Source: a bacterium
Lineage (GTDB): Bacteria > Zhuqueibacterota > Zhuqueibacteria > Zhuqueibacterales > Zhuqueibacteraceae
DNA length: 64,000 bases
Direction: 5' to 3'
NCBI GenBank assembly: GCA_023150945.1
Contig: JAKLJX010000014.1
Span: 124,001-188,000, forward strand
The translations under genes were made by a program, and so were the position numbers. How positions within the stretch are numbered: the stretch's first letter is position 1; each line of letters opens with the position of its first letter. The notes under the pieces were generated by a model that did no database searches, was not told the DNA's origin, and saw nothing but the letters and a program-made list of their open reading frames with translations. This document shows, piece by piece, positions 33,931 to 42,987 of the stretch.

Positions 33931-35040
33931 TCAATAGTCCCGGCGATAAAACGGCGTCGTCACGAGGCGCGCGGCAATCGACCGGCCGCGAACATCCACC
34001 ACCACTTCGGTTCCCACCGCGCTGTGCGCGGCCGCGACGTAACCCATGCCGATGGCCTTTTGCAGGCTGGGTGAAAACGTGCCGCTGGTGACATGGCCGA
34101 CGGTGGCGCCGTCTTTCAGAATCGCATAGCCGTGCCGCGCCAGGTGCCTGCCCGGCAACTCGAATCCCACCAGCTTGCGGCGCAGGCCTTGCGCTTTGGC
34201 GTTGGCAATGGCATCCCGGCCGATGAAGTCGCCCTTGTCGAGTTTGGTAATCCAGCCCAGCCCGGCTTCCAAAGGATTGGTGGTTTGGTCGATATCATTG
34301 CCATACAGGCAGTACTTCATCTCCAGCCGCAGCGTGTCGCGCGCGCCCAGGCCGATCGGCTCGATTTCGAATTCCCGGCCGGCCTGAAAGAGCGCCTCCC
34401 AGACTTTGACGGTATGCCGCGCGTCGCAGGCGATCTCGAAGCCATCCTCGCCAGTGTAACCGGTGCGTGAGATCAAAGCGGGCACGCCGGCGACTTCACC
34501 CGGCGCCAGCCAGTAGTATTTGATCTCACTCAAATGCACGGCGGTGAGCTTCTGCAGGGTGTCCTGTGCGTGCCGGCCCTGCACGGCCAGCAGACCGGTC
34601 TGCTCGCTGACCTCGACCATGCCGGCCGCGGGCGTGGCCTCCTGCTGCAGCCATTCCCAATCCTTGCGCAGATTGGCGGCATTGACGATGGCGAGATAGC
34701 GGTCGGGCAAACGGTAGATAATCAAATCATCCACGATGCCGCCGTCGGGATAGCACATGGCGGAGTATTGCGCTTGATAGGGCGCCAGACGCGCCACGTC
34801 ATTAATGGTCGTGCGCTGCAAGAACGCGAGTGCGCCCGGGCCGCGGAATTCGAACTCGCCCATATGTGAAACATCAAACACGCCGACCGCGCGGCGCACT
34901 TTGTGATGCTCTTCGATGATGCCGCGGTATTGCACCGGCATGAAGTAACCGGCGAACTCGACCATCTTCGCGCCCAGACTGACATGCACGTCGTGCAACG
35001 GCGTTTTCTTCACGGCGGAGATGGGACTGGCATTTTCCAT
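33931..35040 (-). CDS. gcvT: Aminomethyltransferase, glycine cleavage system T protein
   Basis: 369 residues, the usual GcvT length. Conserved blocks are FAGYFMPVQY, GVFDVSHMGEFEF, the folate-binding region YSAMCYPDGGIVDDLIIYR, RTGYTGEDGFEI and the GLGARDTLRLEMKYCLYGNDI segment. The protein transfers the aminomethyl carbon to tetrahydrofolate, releasing ammonia. The other glycine cleavage genes (gcvH, gcvP, lpd) are not adjacent. lipM, which would supply lipoyl groups for GcvH, and folD lie elsewhere in this window. Its place between ftsK and an aminotransferase gene is consistent with a conserved housekeeping cluster. Confidence 0.95.
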   Translation of the reverse strand: MENASPISAVKKTPLHDVHVSLGAKMVEFAGYFMPVQYRGIIEEHHKVRRAVGVFDVSHMGEFEFRGPGALAFLQRTTINDVARLAPYQAQYSAMCYPDGGIVDDLIIYRLPDRYLAIVNAANLRKDWEWLQQEATPAAGMVEVSEQTGLLAVQGRHAQDTLQKLTAVHLSEIKYYWLAPGEVAGVPALISRTGYTGEDGFEIACDARHTVKVWEALFQAGREFEIEPIGLGARDTLRLEMKYCLYGNDIDQTTNPLEAGLGWITKLDKGDFIGRDAIANAKAQGLRRKLVGFELPGRHLARHGYAILKDGATVGHVTSGTFSPSLQKAIGMGYVAAAHSAVGTEVVVDVRGRSIAARLVTTPFYRRDY

Positions 35041-35100
35041 AGCAGGACTCTTTCCGGTAGCCTCATCTCCCCGGGGAGGCGAGGCGGGGTGGGGCGGGTC

Positions 35101-36264
35101 TCACAGCGCTTCGATGACCCGCTGCATGCGGCGCAGGCCTTCCTGAATGTTTTCCACCGAATTGGCATAACTCAGGCGCAGGTAGCCTTCACCGTATTTT
35201 CCGAAAGCAGTGCCGGAGAGCACCGCCACTCCGGCCTGATTGAGCAGCAGTTCCGCCAGCGGCTTGCTGGCCAACGGCACGCGGGAGACATTGGGAAAGC
35301 AGTAAAACGCGCCCAGCGGATTGTTGCAGGTCACGCCTTTGATCTCATTGAGGCCGGCCACCATCAAATCGCGGCGCCGGCGAAATTCGGCGACAAACGC
35401 CTGCACCTCCTCCTTGGGGCCTTGCAGCGCGGCGATGCCCGCGTCCTGCGTGAACGTCGCCGTGCAACTGTTGCTGTTGATCATCAACAGCTCGACCTGG
35501 CGCGCCAGCGGCGCGGGCATGACGCCGTAACCCAGCCGCCAGCCGGTCATCGCATAGGTTTTGGAAAAGCCATCCAGCAAAATCGTGCGCTCCAGCATGC
35601 CGGGTTCGGAGAGAATGCTGGCATGCTCGCCGGCGTAGAGAATGTCTTTGTAGATCTCGTCGCTCAACACCCACAAATCCCGCTGGCGCGCCAGCTCTGC
35701 CACCGCCTGCACGTCCTCACGGGTCATGACGCCGCCGGTGGGATTCTGCGGCGAGTTGATGACGATCAGGCGCGTGCGCGGGGTGATCAGCGCCTCGAGA
35801 TCATCAATTTCGAAACGGAAGCCCTTGCGCTCCTGCAGCGGCAGCGGCACGGCATGCGCGCCGGAAAATTGAATCACCGATTCATAAATGGGAAAGCCGG
35901 GATTGGGGTAAATGACTTCATCCTCGGGATCGATGAGGGCGAGCAGGGCAAAAAACATGATGGGCTTGGCGCCGGGCGTGACCACCACGTTTTCCGGGGC
36001 GACCGTCACGCCGCGCGTGCGGGCAACGTCTTCGACAATCGCCTGGCGCAGCTCGCGAATGCCGGGCGCCGGCGAATAGTGCGTGCGGCCGCGGCGCAGC
36101 GCCGTGACCGCCTGCTCCACGATGAACGAAGGTGTTTCAAAATCAGGCTCGCCAATTTCGAGGTGGATGATGTGCTTGCCTTGCGCTTCGAGTTGCCGGG
36201 CGCGCGCCAGCACTTCGAAGGCGGTCTCCGTGCCCAGACGACTCATCCGTTTCGCGAATCTCAT
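35101..36264 (-). CDS. PLP-dependent aminotransferase, class I/II (aspartate aminotransferase-like)
   Basis: 387 residues from the ATG at 36264; starts at 36246 and 36312 are possible. The fold-type I landmarks are all present: HLEIGEPDFETP, the Asn-Pro of INSPQNPTGG, the Asp-Glu-Ile-Tyr segment LSDEIYKDILYAG, the Schiff-base lysine in LDGFSKTYAMTGWRLGYG, and the substrate-carboxylate Arg in YLRLSYAN. It transfers amino groups between amino acids and 2-oxoacids. The sequence fits the I-gamma aspartate/aromatic aminotransferase group, but the exact donor is not certain. Confidence 0.9.
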   Translation of the reverse strand: MRFAKRMSRLGTETAFEVLARARQLEAQGKHIIHLEIGEPDFETPSFIVEQAVTALRRGRTHYSPAPGIRELRQAIVEDVARTRGVTVAPENVVVTPGAKPIMFFALLALIDPEDEVIYPNPGFPIYESVIQFSGAHAVPLPLQERKGFRFEIDDLEALITPRTRLIVINSPQNPTGGVMTREDVQAVAELARQRDLWVLSDEIYKDILYAGEHASILSEPGMLERTILLDGFSKTYAMTGWRLGYGVMPAPLARQVELLMINSNSCTATFTQDAGIAALQGPKEEVQAFVAEFRRRRDLMVAGLNEIKGVTCNNPLGAFYCFPNVSRVPLASKPLAELLLNQAGVAVLSGTAFGKYGEGYLRLSYANSVENIQEGLRRMQRVIEAL

Positions 36265-36360
36265 GCGGCTTTCTCTGGCGTCAAGAATGAGAGGCTTGCC
36301 GGCGGCGGCCACAGCCGGTAGCGACTGGCTTCACCGCTGCCACAGCGGTGAAGGGCCGGC

Positions 36361-37410
36361 CTACCAGACCTTTTGCAGCAGCCGTTGAATGTCGTTGAAC
36401 GTGATGAACACCGTCAACAGCAGCAACAACGCAATCACGACCTGATGCATGACCAGCCGCGTCTTCACTGAGACTGGCCGCCGCATCACGGCCTCCAGGC
36501 CGAGGAAAACCAGATGCCCGCCATCCAACACCGGGATCGGCAACAAGTTGATCACCGCCAAATTGACGCTGATGAGCGCCAGCAGCTCGATCAGGCTCTC
36601 CCAACCCTGACGGGCAGCCTCGCCGGCGATCACCGCGATGCCGATCGGGCCGGTCAGCTCCCGTTTGAGCGAGCCTTCGCCGCTGAACAAACGCGCCAGC
36701 ATTCTGCCCATGTGGCTGGTCACCTGCCACGACAGGTTCACGCCCATGGGCCAGGATTCCAGAAAACCGAAATGGCGCCGGCTGTCCTGCGGGGTGATGC
36801 CAATCAGCCCGATGTTGTTTTCAGGATCCAGCCGCGGCGTCACTTCGGCGTGCATGCGCTCGCCGTTGCGTTCCCACGTGATCGCCAGCGGCTTGTTGGG
36901 ATTGGCGTGAATGATCCCGGTCAGCTCCTTCCACGTGTGAATCTCCTGATCAGCCACCGCCAGAATGCGGTCGCCGGGTTGCAGGCCCAGGCGTTGCGCC
37001 GGGGAATCGGCGAGCACTTCGCGCACCACCGGCACCAGCTCGGGAAGGCCGACGAAATAGGCCAGGCCGGCGAACAGCACGATGGCGAGCACGAGGTTCA
37101 TCACCGGGCCGGCGGCAATCACAATGGCGCGTTTCCAAATCGGCTTGGACATGAACTCGTCGGGCTTGCCCTCGATCTTGGCGTCGAGCGACTCATCCAC
37201 CATCCCCGCCATTTTGACGTAGCCACCCAGCGGCAGCGCACCGATGCAATACTCGGTCTCGCCGATCTGTTTTTTCCAAATGTGAGGCGGCAGGCCGATA
37301 GAGAAGCGCTCCGCGCGAATGCCGGCCCAGCGCGCGGCGAGAAAGTGGCCGAGCTCGTGAATGAGAACGAGAATGCCAATGACAAATACAAACGCTAATA
37401 ACGTCGTCAT
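36361..37410 (-). CDS. rseP: Site-2 intramembrane metalloprotease RseP
   Basis: 349 residues. The first helix carries the zinc motif HELGH, and the third ligand lies in LLPIPVLDGGHLV near the C-terminus. A single PDZ domain (about 125-200, SPAQRLGLQPGDRILAV) sits between, unlike E. coli RseP with two. RseP cleaves anti-sigma factors and leftover signal peptides in the inner membrane. In this window it could act on the zf-HC2 anti-sigma factor, although that is inference. It lies downstream of dxr, the standard dxr-rseP order, and has its own candidate promoter. Confidence 0.94.
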   Translation of the reverse strand: MTTLLAFVFVIGILVLIHELGHFLAARWAGIRAERFSIGLPPHIWKKQIGETEYCIGALPLGGYVKMAGMVDESLDAKIEGKPDEFMSKPIWKRAIVIAAGPVMNLVLAIVLFAGLAYFVGLPELVPVVREVLADSPAQRLGLQPGDRILAVADQEIHTWKELTGIIHANPNKPLAITWERNGERMHAEVTPRLDPENNIGLIGITPQDSRRHFGFLESWPMGVNLSWQVTSHMGRMLARLFSGEGSLKRELTGPIGIAVIAGEAARQGWESLIELLALISVNLAVINLLPIPVLDGGHLVFLGLEAVMRRPVSVKTRLVMHQVVIALLLLLTVFITFNDIQRLLQKVW

Positions 37411-37552
37411 GATTTTCCTTCACTCATGCTTGGTGCCTCTGCCGTGGAGCTTGACCGGCTCCACCAGCAGCATTCATTGAACTGCTCCTGTCCCTCTTTC
37501 TCCCCGCAAAACGAGACGGCGGCCGCGCTCCTGTTGCCCAAGCCGCGGTCAC

Positions 37553-37581
37553 ACTCTAGCAAATCACTGTACCAAAATCAA
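37553..37581 (-). promoter_or_regulatory. Candidate internal promoter upstream of rseP
   Basis: On the minus strand TTGATT, 17-base spacer, TAGAGT, in the 220-base gap between dxr and rseP. It could drive rseP and the genes beyond it independently of the bamA promoter. Confidence 0.45.
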
Positions 37582-37630
37582 TAGCTTTGTGCAGCCGCGC
37601 CCGGTTGGGCACCTGTGCAGCAGCGCGCAT

Positions 37631-38794
37631 TCAGGGCAGCCGGGGCAGCGCTGCGCGCACGAATTCGCGCGCCCAACGATCGGCCGCGAGCACGCCCGCC
37701 AGGTTGAATTCATGACCGTTGCGGTGCCGCGCGAGCGCTTCCGCAATCATGTGCGGGATTTGATCGAAGCGCAGGCGAGTCTCCAAAAAAGCCTGCACCG
37801 CCTCTTCATTCGCCGCATTCAACACGGCCGGTGCGGTGCCGCCGGCGGCCAGCGCCTCGGTGGCCAGGCGCAGGCAGGCAAACTTGTCGAAATCGGGCGC
37901 ATGAAAAGTGAGCGTGTGCCAGCGGCTGAAATCGAGCCGGGGAAAGTCATTGGGCAAACGGTCCGGATAGGTGAGCGCATATTGAATCGGCAGGCGCATA
38001 TCCGGCACGCTGAGCTGGGCTTTGATCGAGCCATCGACGAATTCCACCATCGAATGCACGATGGACTGCGGGTGAATCAGCACATCGATCTGTGCCAGCG
38101 CCAGGCCGAACAGCCAATAGGCCTCGATCACCTCCAGGCCCTTGTTCATCATGGTCGCCGAGTCGATGGTGATCTTCGGACCCATGCTCCAATTCGGATG
38201 ATTGAGCGCTTCTGCCACCGTGATCCTGGCGAAGTCCGCCGCCGCGCGCTCGCGAAATGGCCCGCCCGAGGCGGTAATGATGAGCCGCCGCAGGCGTTCG
38301 CGCGGTTCGCCGGCCAGACATTGCCACAGCGCGCTGTGCTCGCTGTCGATGGGGATGAGATGCGCGCCGTGGCGGCGCGCGCTTGCCATCACCAATTCGC
38401 CGCCGGTCACCAACGTTTCTTTGTTGGCCAGCGCCACCGTGGTGCGATGTTCCAACGCCCGTACCGTCGCCGGCAAGCCGGCGGAACCGACCACGGCATT
38501 GACCATGACGGACACGTCATCGCGCGCCGCCAGCTCGACCAACGCCTCGACGCCGAAGAGCAGTTCGGCGCCCAGGCGTTTGAATTCCGCGCGCACTGCC
38601 TGCTCCCGGCCCGGCGGCGGCTGCACCAGCGCCACTGCCGCCGGACGAAATTGCCGCGTCTGCTCCAACAGCAGCTCGAGATTGCGATGGCTGGCGAGAT
38701 AGGCGACTTCAAACTCTTCCGGCAGGCTCGCTACCACCTTCAGGCAGTTGACGCCGATCGAGCCGGTCGCTCCCAAAATTCCAATGCGTTTCAT
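37631..38794 (-). CDS. dxr: 1-deoxy-D-xylulose 5-phosphate reductoisomerase
   Basis: 387 residues from the ATG at 38794, which places the NADPH-binding loop GATGSIG at residues 7-13 as usual; the frame extends 14 codons upstream without family similarity. Metal/substrate motifs are present: SGAGGSAG-type NAVVGSAGLPAT, LANKETLV, PIDSEHSALWQC and ASGGPFR, then the NMGPKITIDSATMMNKGLEVIEA-type segment (here NWSMGPKITIDSATM). It makes 2-C-methyl-D-erythritol 4-phosphate, the committed step of the MEP isoprenoid pathway. Its place between lipid A genes and rseP is the common bacterial arrangement. Confidence 0.96.
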   Translation of the reverse strand: MKRIGILGATGSIGVNCLKVVASLPEEFEVAYLASHRNLELLLEQTRQFRPAAVALVQPPPGREQAVRAEFKRLGAELLFGVEALVELAARDDVSVMVNAVVGSAGLPATVRALEHRTTVALANKETLVTGGELVMASARRHGAHLIPIDSEHSALWQCLAGEPRERLRRLIITASGGPFRERAAADFARITVAEALNHPNWSMGPKITIDSATMMNKGLEVIEAYWLFGLALAQIDVLIHPQSIVHSMVEFVDGSIKAQLSVPDMRLPIQYALTYPDRLPNDFPRLDFSRWHTLTFHAPDFDKFACLRLATEALAAGGTAPAVLNAANEEAVQAFLETRLRFDQIPHMIAEALARHRNGHEFNLAGVLAADRWAREFVRAALPRLP

Positions 38795-38901
38795 GAACAA
38801 TAGCGAACAACAAAACTGCGATGAGGTTGAAGCCACCCGCTGCCGGCCAACCGGTGGGCCGGCGACGGATGGATTTTTTTCTGCAGCGCGCTGGCCGCGG
38901 T

Positions 38902-39702
38902 CTATCTGAAACTCAAAGCCGCGCCCAGGCCGAAGCTGGTGTATTTGCCGAAATTGCCGTCCACGTTGATCTTGAAAAATGGAATCGGCTCAAAGGTGAC
39001 GCCCACCGTGCCTTGCGGATAGTTGACATCGTAATCCTTGTTGATCTCCGGCGGCAGGCCCGGAATGTTCAACGACAGGCTGGTGCGGTCAATGCCGCCG
39101 CCGCCGTAGAGCGTGAAGAACGGCAGGCTCTTGCTGATGTAAGCCTTCGCGCTGATCGTCGACACCGTGCCGAAGTTGAAGGCCTCCGGCACCAGGATGG
39201 TCTGATAGCCGCCGACGATGATGATGCCGGGGGTGGAGAGATTGTCCTTGAGAATGGCATATTTCAAGCCGCCGCCCACCAGCGTCACATTGCCGCCCGG
39301 ATCACCCTTGATCGGCAGCGTGAAAAAGCGGCCGAACACCTCGAAGTTGGCGGGCAGGCCGACATTACCATGCAGGAAGGCAAACGGCACATAGCTCGCG
39401 CCTTCCAGCGGATCCTGCACCGTCGGAATGATGTCCTTGAATTCATCGGGAATCGGCGTGAACACGCCGCTCAAGCGAACGTCAATGCCGCCCGGGCTGT
39501 GCACTGCCGCGGAGTTGACGAAGCCTCCGCCCACCAGGGCGCTGAACAGATTCAACAGCGATTCGACCTGCTCATCGATCTGGTTTTGCGCCAAATATTG
39601 CCCGTCACTGGTCTGCACCTCCCAGTCATATTTCTGCGCGCGCGCTTCGCTCGACAGCCACGCCACCAGCAGCATCGTCAGGACAACGCTGAGCTTTCGC
39701 AT
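38902..39702 (-). CDS. Outer-membrane beta-barrel-like protein of unknown function
   Basis: 266 residues: signal peptide ending in EARAQ, a short helical segment (about 35-58) and then alternating amphipathic strands with Gly-rich turns, ending in a Phe-containing strand (GAALSFR). It resembles small uncharacterised barrels found in FCB bacteria (possibly the DUF6588 type; not verified). Its strong ribosome site (CTGGAGG, about 8 bases upstream) lies inside the end of the lipM gene and the two coding regions overlap by 25 bases, so translation is probably coupled. Confidence 0.75.
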   Translation of the reverse strand: MRKLSVVLTMLLVAWLSSEARAQKYDWEVQTSDGQYLAQNQIDEQVESLLNLFSALVGGGFVNSAAVHSPGGIDVRLSGVFTPIPDEFKDIIPTVQDPLEGASYVPFAFLHGNVGLPANFEVFGRFFTLPIKGDPGGNVTLVGGGLKYAILKDNLSTPGIIIVGGYQTILVPEAFNFGTVSTISAKAYISKSLPFFTLYGGGGIDRTSLSLNIPGLPPEINKDYDVNYPQGTVGVTFEPIPFFKINVDGNFGKYTSFGLGAALSFR

Positions 39703-40514
39703 AGTTTTTCCTCCAGGGATTTGGTTGTGAGAATGCTATACCGTTCGCGCCATGCTTCCGCCAACGCCTGCTCTGCCGGCAGCACTGCGCCTTCTGCCAA
39801 TTCGATTCCCAGGGTTTCCTCGAAGCCGCGCCGCACCGCCGGCGCCGCTTCCGCAAAACTGGTCACCCGGCCGGACGCGCGCGCCAGCGTGGTGGTATGC
39901 TCCAGCAACCGGTTGCGCTCGGCCGCGATCGTGGCGGCCTCCCCTTTGAGAAAATCCGGCAACTGCTCGTGGCCGTCCTGCAAGAGCAGCGAGCCGTGCT
40001 GCAACACGCCCTCGCGAAAGCGGCGTTGCGCGCTGCCCACGATTTTGCGGCCGCCGACAATGACTTCATTGCGCGCGGCGCTGGCAAAGCACGACATGCG
40101 CAGCGGCCGGCCGTCTTGCTGCAGCCGTTCCCCCGGCGCAAACCTGGCGGGCACACCCAGCGCCGTCAAACCCGCCACCAGCGCCTCGCTGATCTTGCGG
40201 TACAAATCCAGCGGCAGGATGTCATACCACGCGTGCGCCGCCGGAATCACCACGCTGTAGGTCAATTCTTCCGCATGCAGTATCGCGCGGCCGGCAGTGG
40301 GCCGGCGCGCCACCTCAAAGCCCGCGGCCCGGCACCTGTCGAGATCGACCTCGCCGGCGTCTTGATGATAGCCGAGCGAAATGCAAAAGGGCTGCCAGCG
40401 AAAAAACCGCAACGTCGGCACGCTCATCAAACCGCCGCGCGCCAGCGCCGCGTCGAGCGCCATGTTGTCGGCGCCGCCGGCAAAACCGGTGTCAAGCAAT
40501 CGCCAGGGCATCAT
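39678..40514 (-). CDS. lipM: LipM-like octanoyltransferase / lipoate-protein ligase family protein
   Basis: 278 residues starting with Met-Met at 40514. The BPL/LplA/LipB fold shows RRPTAGRAILH as the substrate loop, and the LipM signature with Cys142 in MSCFASAARNE followed by GGRKIVGSAQRR (Lys157) and LQHGSLLL. A cysteine at that site with GSAQ.R..LQHGS is characteristic of LipM, which moves octanoyl from acyl carrier protein to the lipoyl domain, rather than of lipoate ligase LplA. Its product is needed by GcvH and 2-oxoacid dehydrogenases. It lies between lpxA and the barrel protein gene, whose start it overlaps. Confidence 0.82.
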   Translation of the reverse strand: MMPWRLLDTGFAGGADNMALDAALARGGLMSVPTLRFFRWQPFCISLGYHQDAGEVDLDRCRAAGFEVARRPTAGRAILHAEELTYSVVIPAAHAWYDILPLDLYRKISEALVAGLTALGVPARFAPGERLQQDGRPLRMSCFASAARNEVIVGGRKIVGSAQRRFREGVLQHGSLLLQDGHEQLPDFLKGEAATIAAERNRLLEHTTTLARASGRVTSFAEAAPAVRRGFEETLGIELAEGAVLPAEQALAEAWRERYSILTTKSLEEKLCESSALS

Positions 40515-40625
40515 CGTCGCTTTCAAACTCCTCAGTCGCCAACTTGAACGGCGATCAAGCACGCCGGCCGGAAACGCCATCAACGCCGTGCAACTGGGCC
40601 GGGCAGGGACAGTTGCGCTTCCCGT

Positions 40626-41453
40626 TCAATCAGAATCTTTCATGGCCGGTGCGTGCGCAGCGCGGGAGGATTTGTGCCCGCCGGCAATGATGCCGCGCTC
40701 ACTTTTTTCCACGAACGCGATCACGGTTTTCACTTCCGGCGTCAGCTCGCCGGCGGCGCGCAGCCGGTTGAGCGCCTGGCTCACATTCAGTCCGGATTTG
40801 AACAGAACTTTGTAGGCGCGCTTGAGCGCCAGCAGTTGTTCTTCGGTGAAGCCGCGGCGCCGCAAGCCCACGGCATTCAGGCCGGCGAAGCTCAACGGCT
40901 CATCCACCGCCAGGATGTAGGGCGGCACGTCCTTGGCCACGCGATAGCCGCCGCCGATGAAACTGTGCTGCCCGACGCGCACGAACTGATGCACCGGCAC
41001 CATGCCGCCGATGCCCGCCCAATCTTCCAGCACTACGTGGCCAGCGAGATTGACGGCATTGGCGAGAATGCAGTGATTGCCGATGACGCAATCGTGCGCA
41101 ATGTGCGCGTACGACATGATCAGGCAGTCGCTGCCCACGCGGGTCTCCCAATGATCGGTGGTGCCGCGATTGATGGTGGCGAACTCGCGGATCGTGGTGC
41201 GGTCGCCGATGTGCACCATGGTTTCTTCACCGCCGAATTTCAAATCCTGGGGCGCGGTGCCGATCACGGCGCCGGTGAAGACCCGGCAATTCCGGCCCAG
41301 CCGCGTGCCCGCGGCGAGATGCACGTGCGGCTTGATCTCACAGCCCGCTCCGATGTGGACGTTGGCTTCCACGATGGCATATGGTCCGATGACCACGTCG
41401 TCGGCAATTTCCGCGGCCGCAGCGACGATCGCAGTCGGATGAATACTCGCCAC
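40626..41453 (-). CDS. lpxA: UDP-N-acetylglucosamine O-acyltransferase LpxA
   Basis: 275 residues. A left-handed beta-helix of hexapeptide repeats (IHPTAIV, IGPYAIV, IGAGCEI, ...) spans about 1-190, with the catalytic His in MSYAHIAHDCVIGNH. The C-terminal helical domain follows (SFAGLNAVGLRRRGFTEEQ). LpxA acylates UDP-GlcNAc, the first step of lipid A synthesis. The last ~20 residues (GGHKSSRAAHAPAMKDSD) are an extra tail. The gene follows lpxC-fabZ after 13 bases, as in Bacteroidota and relatives. Confidence 0.96.
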   Translation of the reverse strand: MASIHPTAIVAAAAEIADDVVIGPYAIVEANVHIGAGCEIKPHVHLAAGTRLGRNCRVFTGAVIGTAPQDLKFGGEETMVHIGDRTTIREFATINRGTTDHWETRVGSDCLIMSYAHIAHDCVIGNHCILANAVNLAGHVVLEDWAGIGGMVPVHQFVRVGQHSFIGGGYRVAKDVPPYILAVDEPLSFAGLNAVGLRRRGFTEEQLLALKRAYKVLFKSGLNVSQALNRLRAAGELTPEVKTVIAFVEKSERGIIAGGHKSSRAAHAPAMKDSD

Positions 41454-41466
41454 AGGACACTCCCGC

Positions 41467-42870
41467 TCAGTTGCGATTCACTACTGCGGCCGACAACTCG
41501 GCCTCACACACCAGCTCGTTGGCCACGTAAGCTTTGCCCGCCATTTTGCAGAGCGACTGCCGCAGCTTGACCAGTTCCAATTCAAAGATGACTTGATCGC
41601 CCGGCCGCACGGGTTTGCGGAACTTCACCTTGTCCAGCCCGGTGAAGTAGACCAGCTTGTCTTCCGGGTTGCTTTGGGTGTTGAGCAGCAGAATGCCGCC
41701 CACTTGCGCCATGGCCTCGATGATCAGCACGCCCGGCATGATGGGATGGCCGGGGAAATGGCCCTGGAAAAAAGGCTCGTTCAAGGTCACGTTCTTCAGC
41801 CCCACCACGCGCTCGCGCGGCACCAGGTCGATGATGCGGTCCACCAGCACGAAGGGGTAGCGGTGCGGCAGGATTTTTTGAATGGCCTGGGCATCGAAGA
41901 CGTAATCGCCGGTGAGCTTGGCTTGATATTTCGAGGTGATTTGGATCTTCTCATATTCCTTGCGGATGCGCTTGACCAGCTCGACGTTGGCGGCATGGCC
42001 AGAGCGCGCCGCTTGAATGTGGGCTTTGAGGCGCACGCCCAGCAGCGCCAGGTCGCCGAGCAGATCGAGCGCCTTGTGGCGCACCGGTTCGTTCTTGAAG
42101 CGAAAATGCTGCTCGCCGTTGAGAATGCCGTTGTTGTCCAGGCGAATGTCGCCGGCCACGCCGAACATTTCCTTCAGCCGGCCGATTTCATTCGGTTCGA
42201 TCTTGCGATCGACAATGACGATGGCGTTGTCGAGGTTGCCGCCTTTGATCAGGCCCTGCTGGTAGAGCGCCTCGACCTCCGAGAGGAAACAGAAGGTGCG
42301 TGCCGGCGCAAACTCGGTTTCGAACTCATCCTGCAGCGAATACATCGCCGTGTATTGCGTGCCGAGCGCGGGGTTTTTGTAATCGATGAGAAAGGTGATG
42401 CGAAATTCGTCGGAGGGGAACACCACGATATCGACGCCGCGCTTGTCGTCGGAATAGGCGATCGTCTTTTCGATCACCAGATAATCGCGCGGCGAATCCT
42501 GCTCGACGATGCCGGCCTGCTTGAGCATGGTGACGAAAGGCATGGCACTGCCGTCGAACACCGGCGGTTCGTTGCTGTCGAGTTCGATGATCAGGTTGTC
42601 GACCATCATGCCCATCAACGCGGCCAGCACGTGTTCGACCGTGTGCACCACCACCTCGCCGCGGCCGATGGTGGTGCCGCGCGAAATGTCGATGACGTTG
42701 TCGATATCGGCTTTGATGAGCGGCTGGCCGGGCAGATCGGCGCGGCGAAAAAAGATGCCGGTGTTCGGCGGTGCCGGATGAAACGTCATGTTGGAATTAT
42801 TGCCCGTGTGCAAACCCACACCGGCAATGGCAACAGGCTGTGCAATCGTTCGCTGTTTTTCCAGCAGCAT
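41467..42870 (-). CDS. lpxC-fabZ: Bifunctional LpxC deacetylase / FabZ dehydratase
   Basis: 467 residues from the ATG at 42870 (GAGGGAG upstream). Residues 1-315 are LpxC: GVGLHTGNNSNMTFHPAPP, the first zinc ligand in HTVEHVLAAL, and the later HKALDLLGDLALLG with the second metal-binding pair. Residues 333-467 are FabZ: ILPHRYPFVLVDR, catalytic His near 371 in QGHFPGHPIMPG and Glu near 385 in IIEAMAQ. LpxC commits UDP-acyl-GlcNAc to lipid A, and FabZ dehydrates 3-hydroxyacyl-ACP for fatty acid synthesis. The fusion couples the two pools and is a hallmark of Bacteroidota-related lineages. Confidence 0.96.
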   Translation of the reverse strand: MLLEKQRTIAQPVAIAGVGLHTGNNSNMTFHPAPPNTGIFFRRADLPGQPLIKADIDNVIDISRGTTIGRGEVVVHTVEHVLAALMGMMVDNLIIELDSNEPPVFDGSAMPFVTMLKQAGIVEQDSPRDYLVIEKTIAYSDDKRGVDIVVFPSDEFRITFLIDYKNPALGTQYTAMYSLQDEFETEFAPARTFCFLSEVEALYQQGLIKGGNLDNAIVIVDRKIEPNEIGRLKEMFGVAGDIRLDNNGILNGEQHFRFKNEPVRHKALDLLGDLALLGVRLKAHIQAARSGHAANVELVKRIRKEYEKIQITSKYQAKLTGDYVFDAQAIQKILPHRYPFVLVDRIIDLVPRERVVGLKNVTLNEPFFQGHFPGHPIMPGVLIIEAMAQVGGILLLNTQSNPEDKLVYFTGLDKVKFRKPVRPGDQVIFELELVKLRQSLCKMAGKAYVANELVCEAELSAAVVNRN

Positions 42871-42987
42871 CAACACTCCCTCACGATGACATTCTCGGTT
42901 GAGCCGGCCGCCCGGCGGCAGGTGCCGGCTCCGCAGCAATCGTTCGGCGGGGCACTGACGGGCGGCGAGGGCTGGTGAGATTCTCCT

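Noticed and set aside
37444-37464. GTGGAGC/GCTCCAC hairpin between dxr and rseP considered as a terminator
   Set aside because: No T-run follows in the direction of transcription, and it lies downstream of a candidate promoter.
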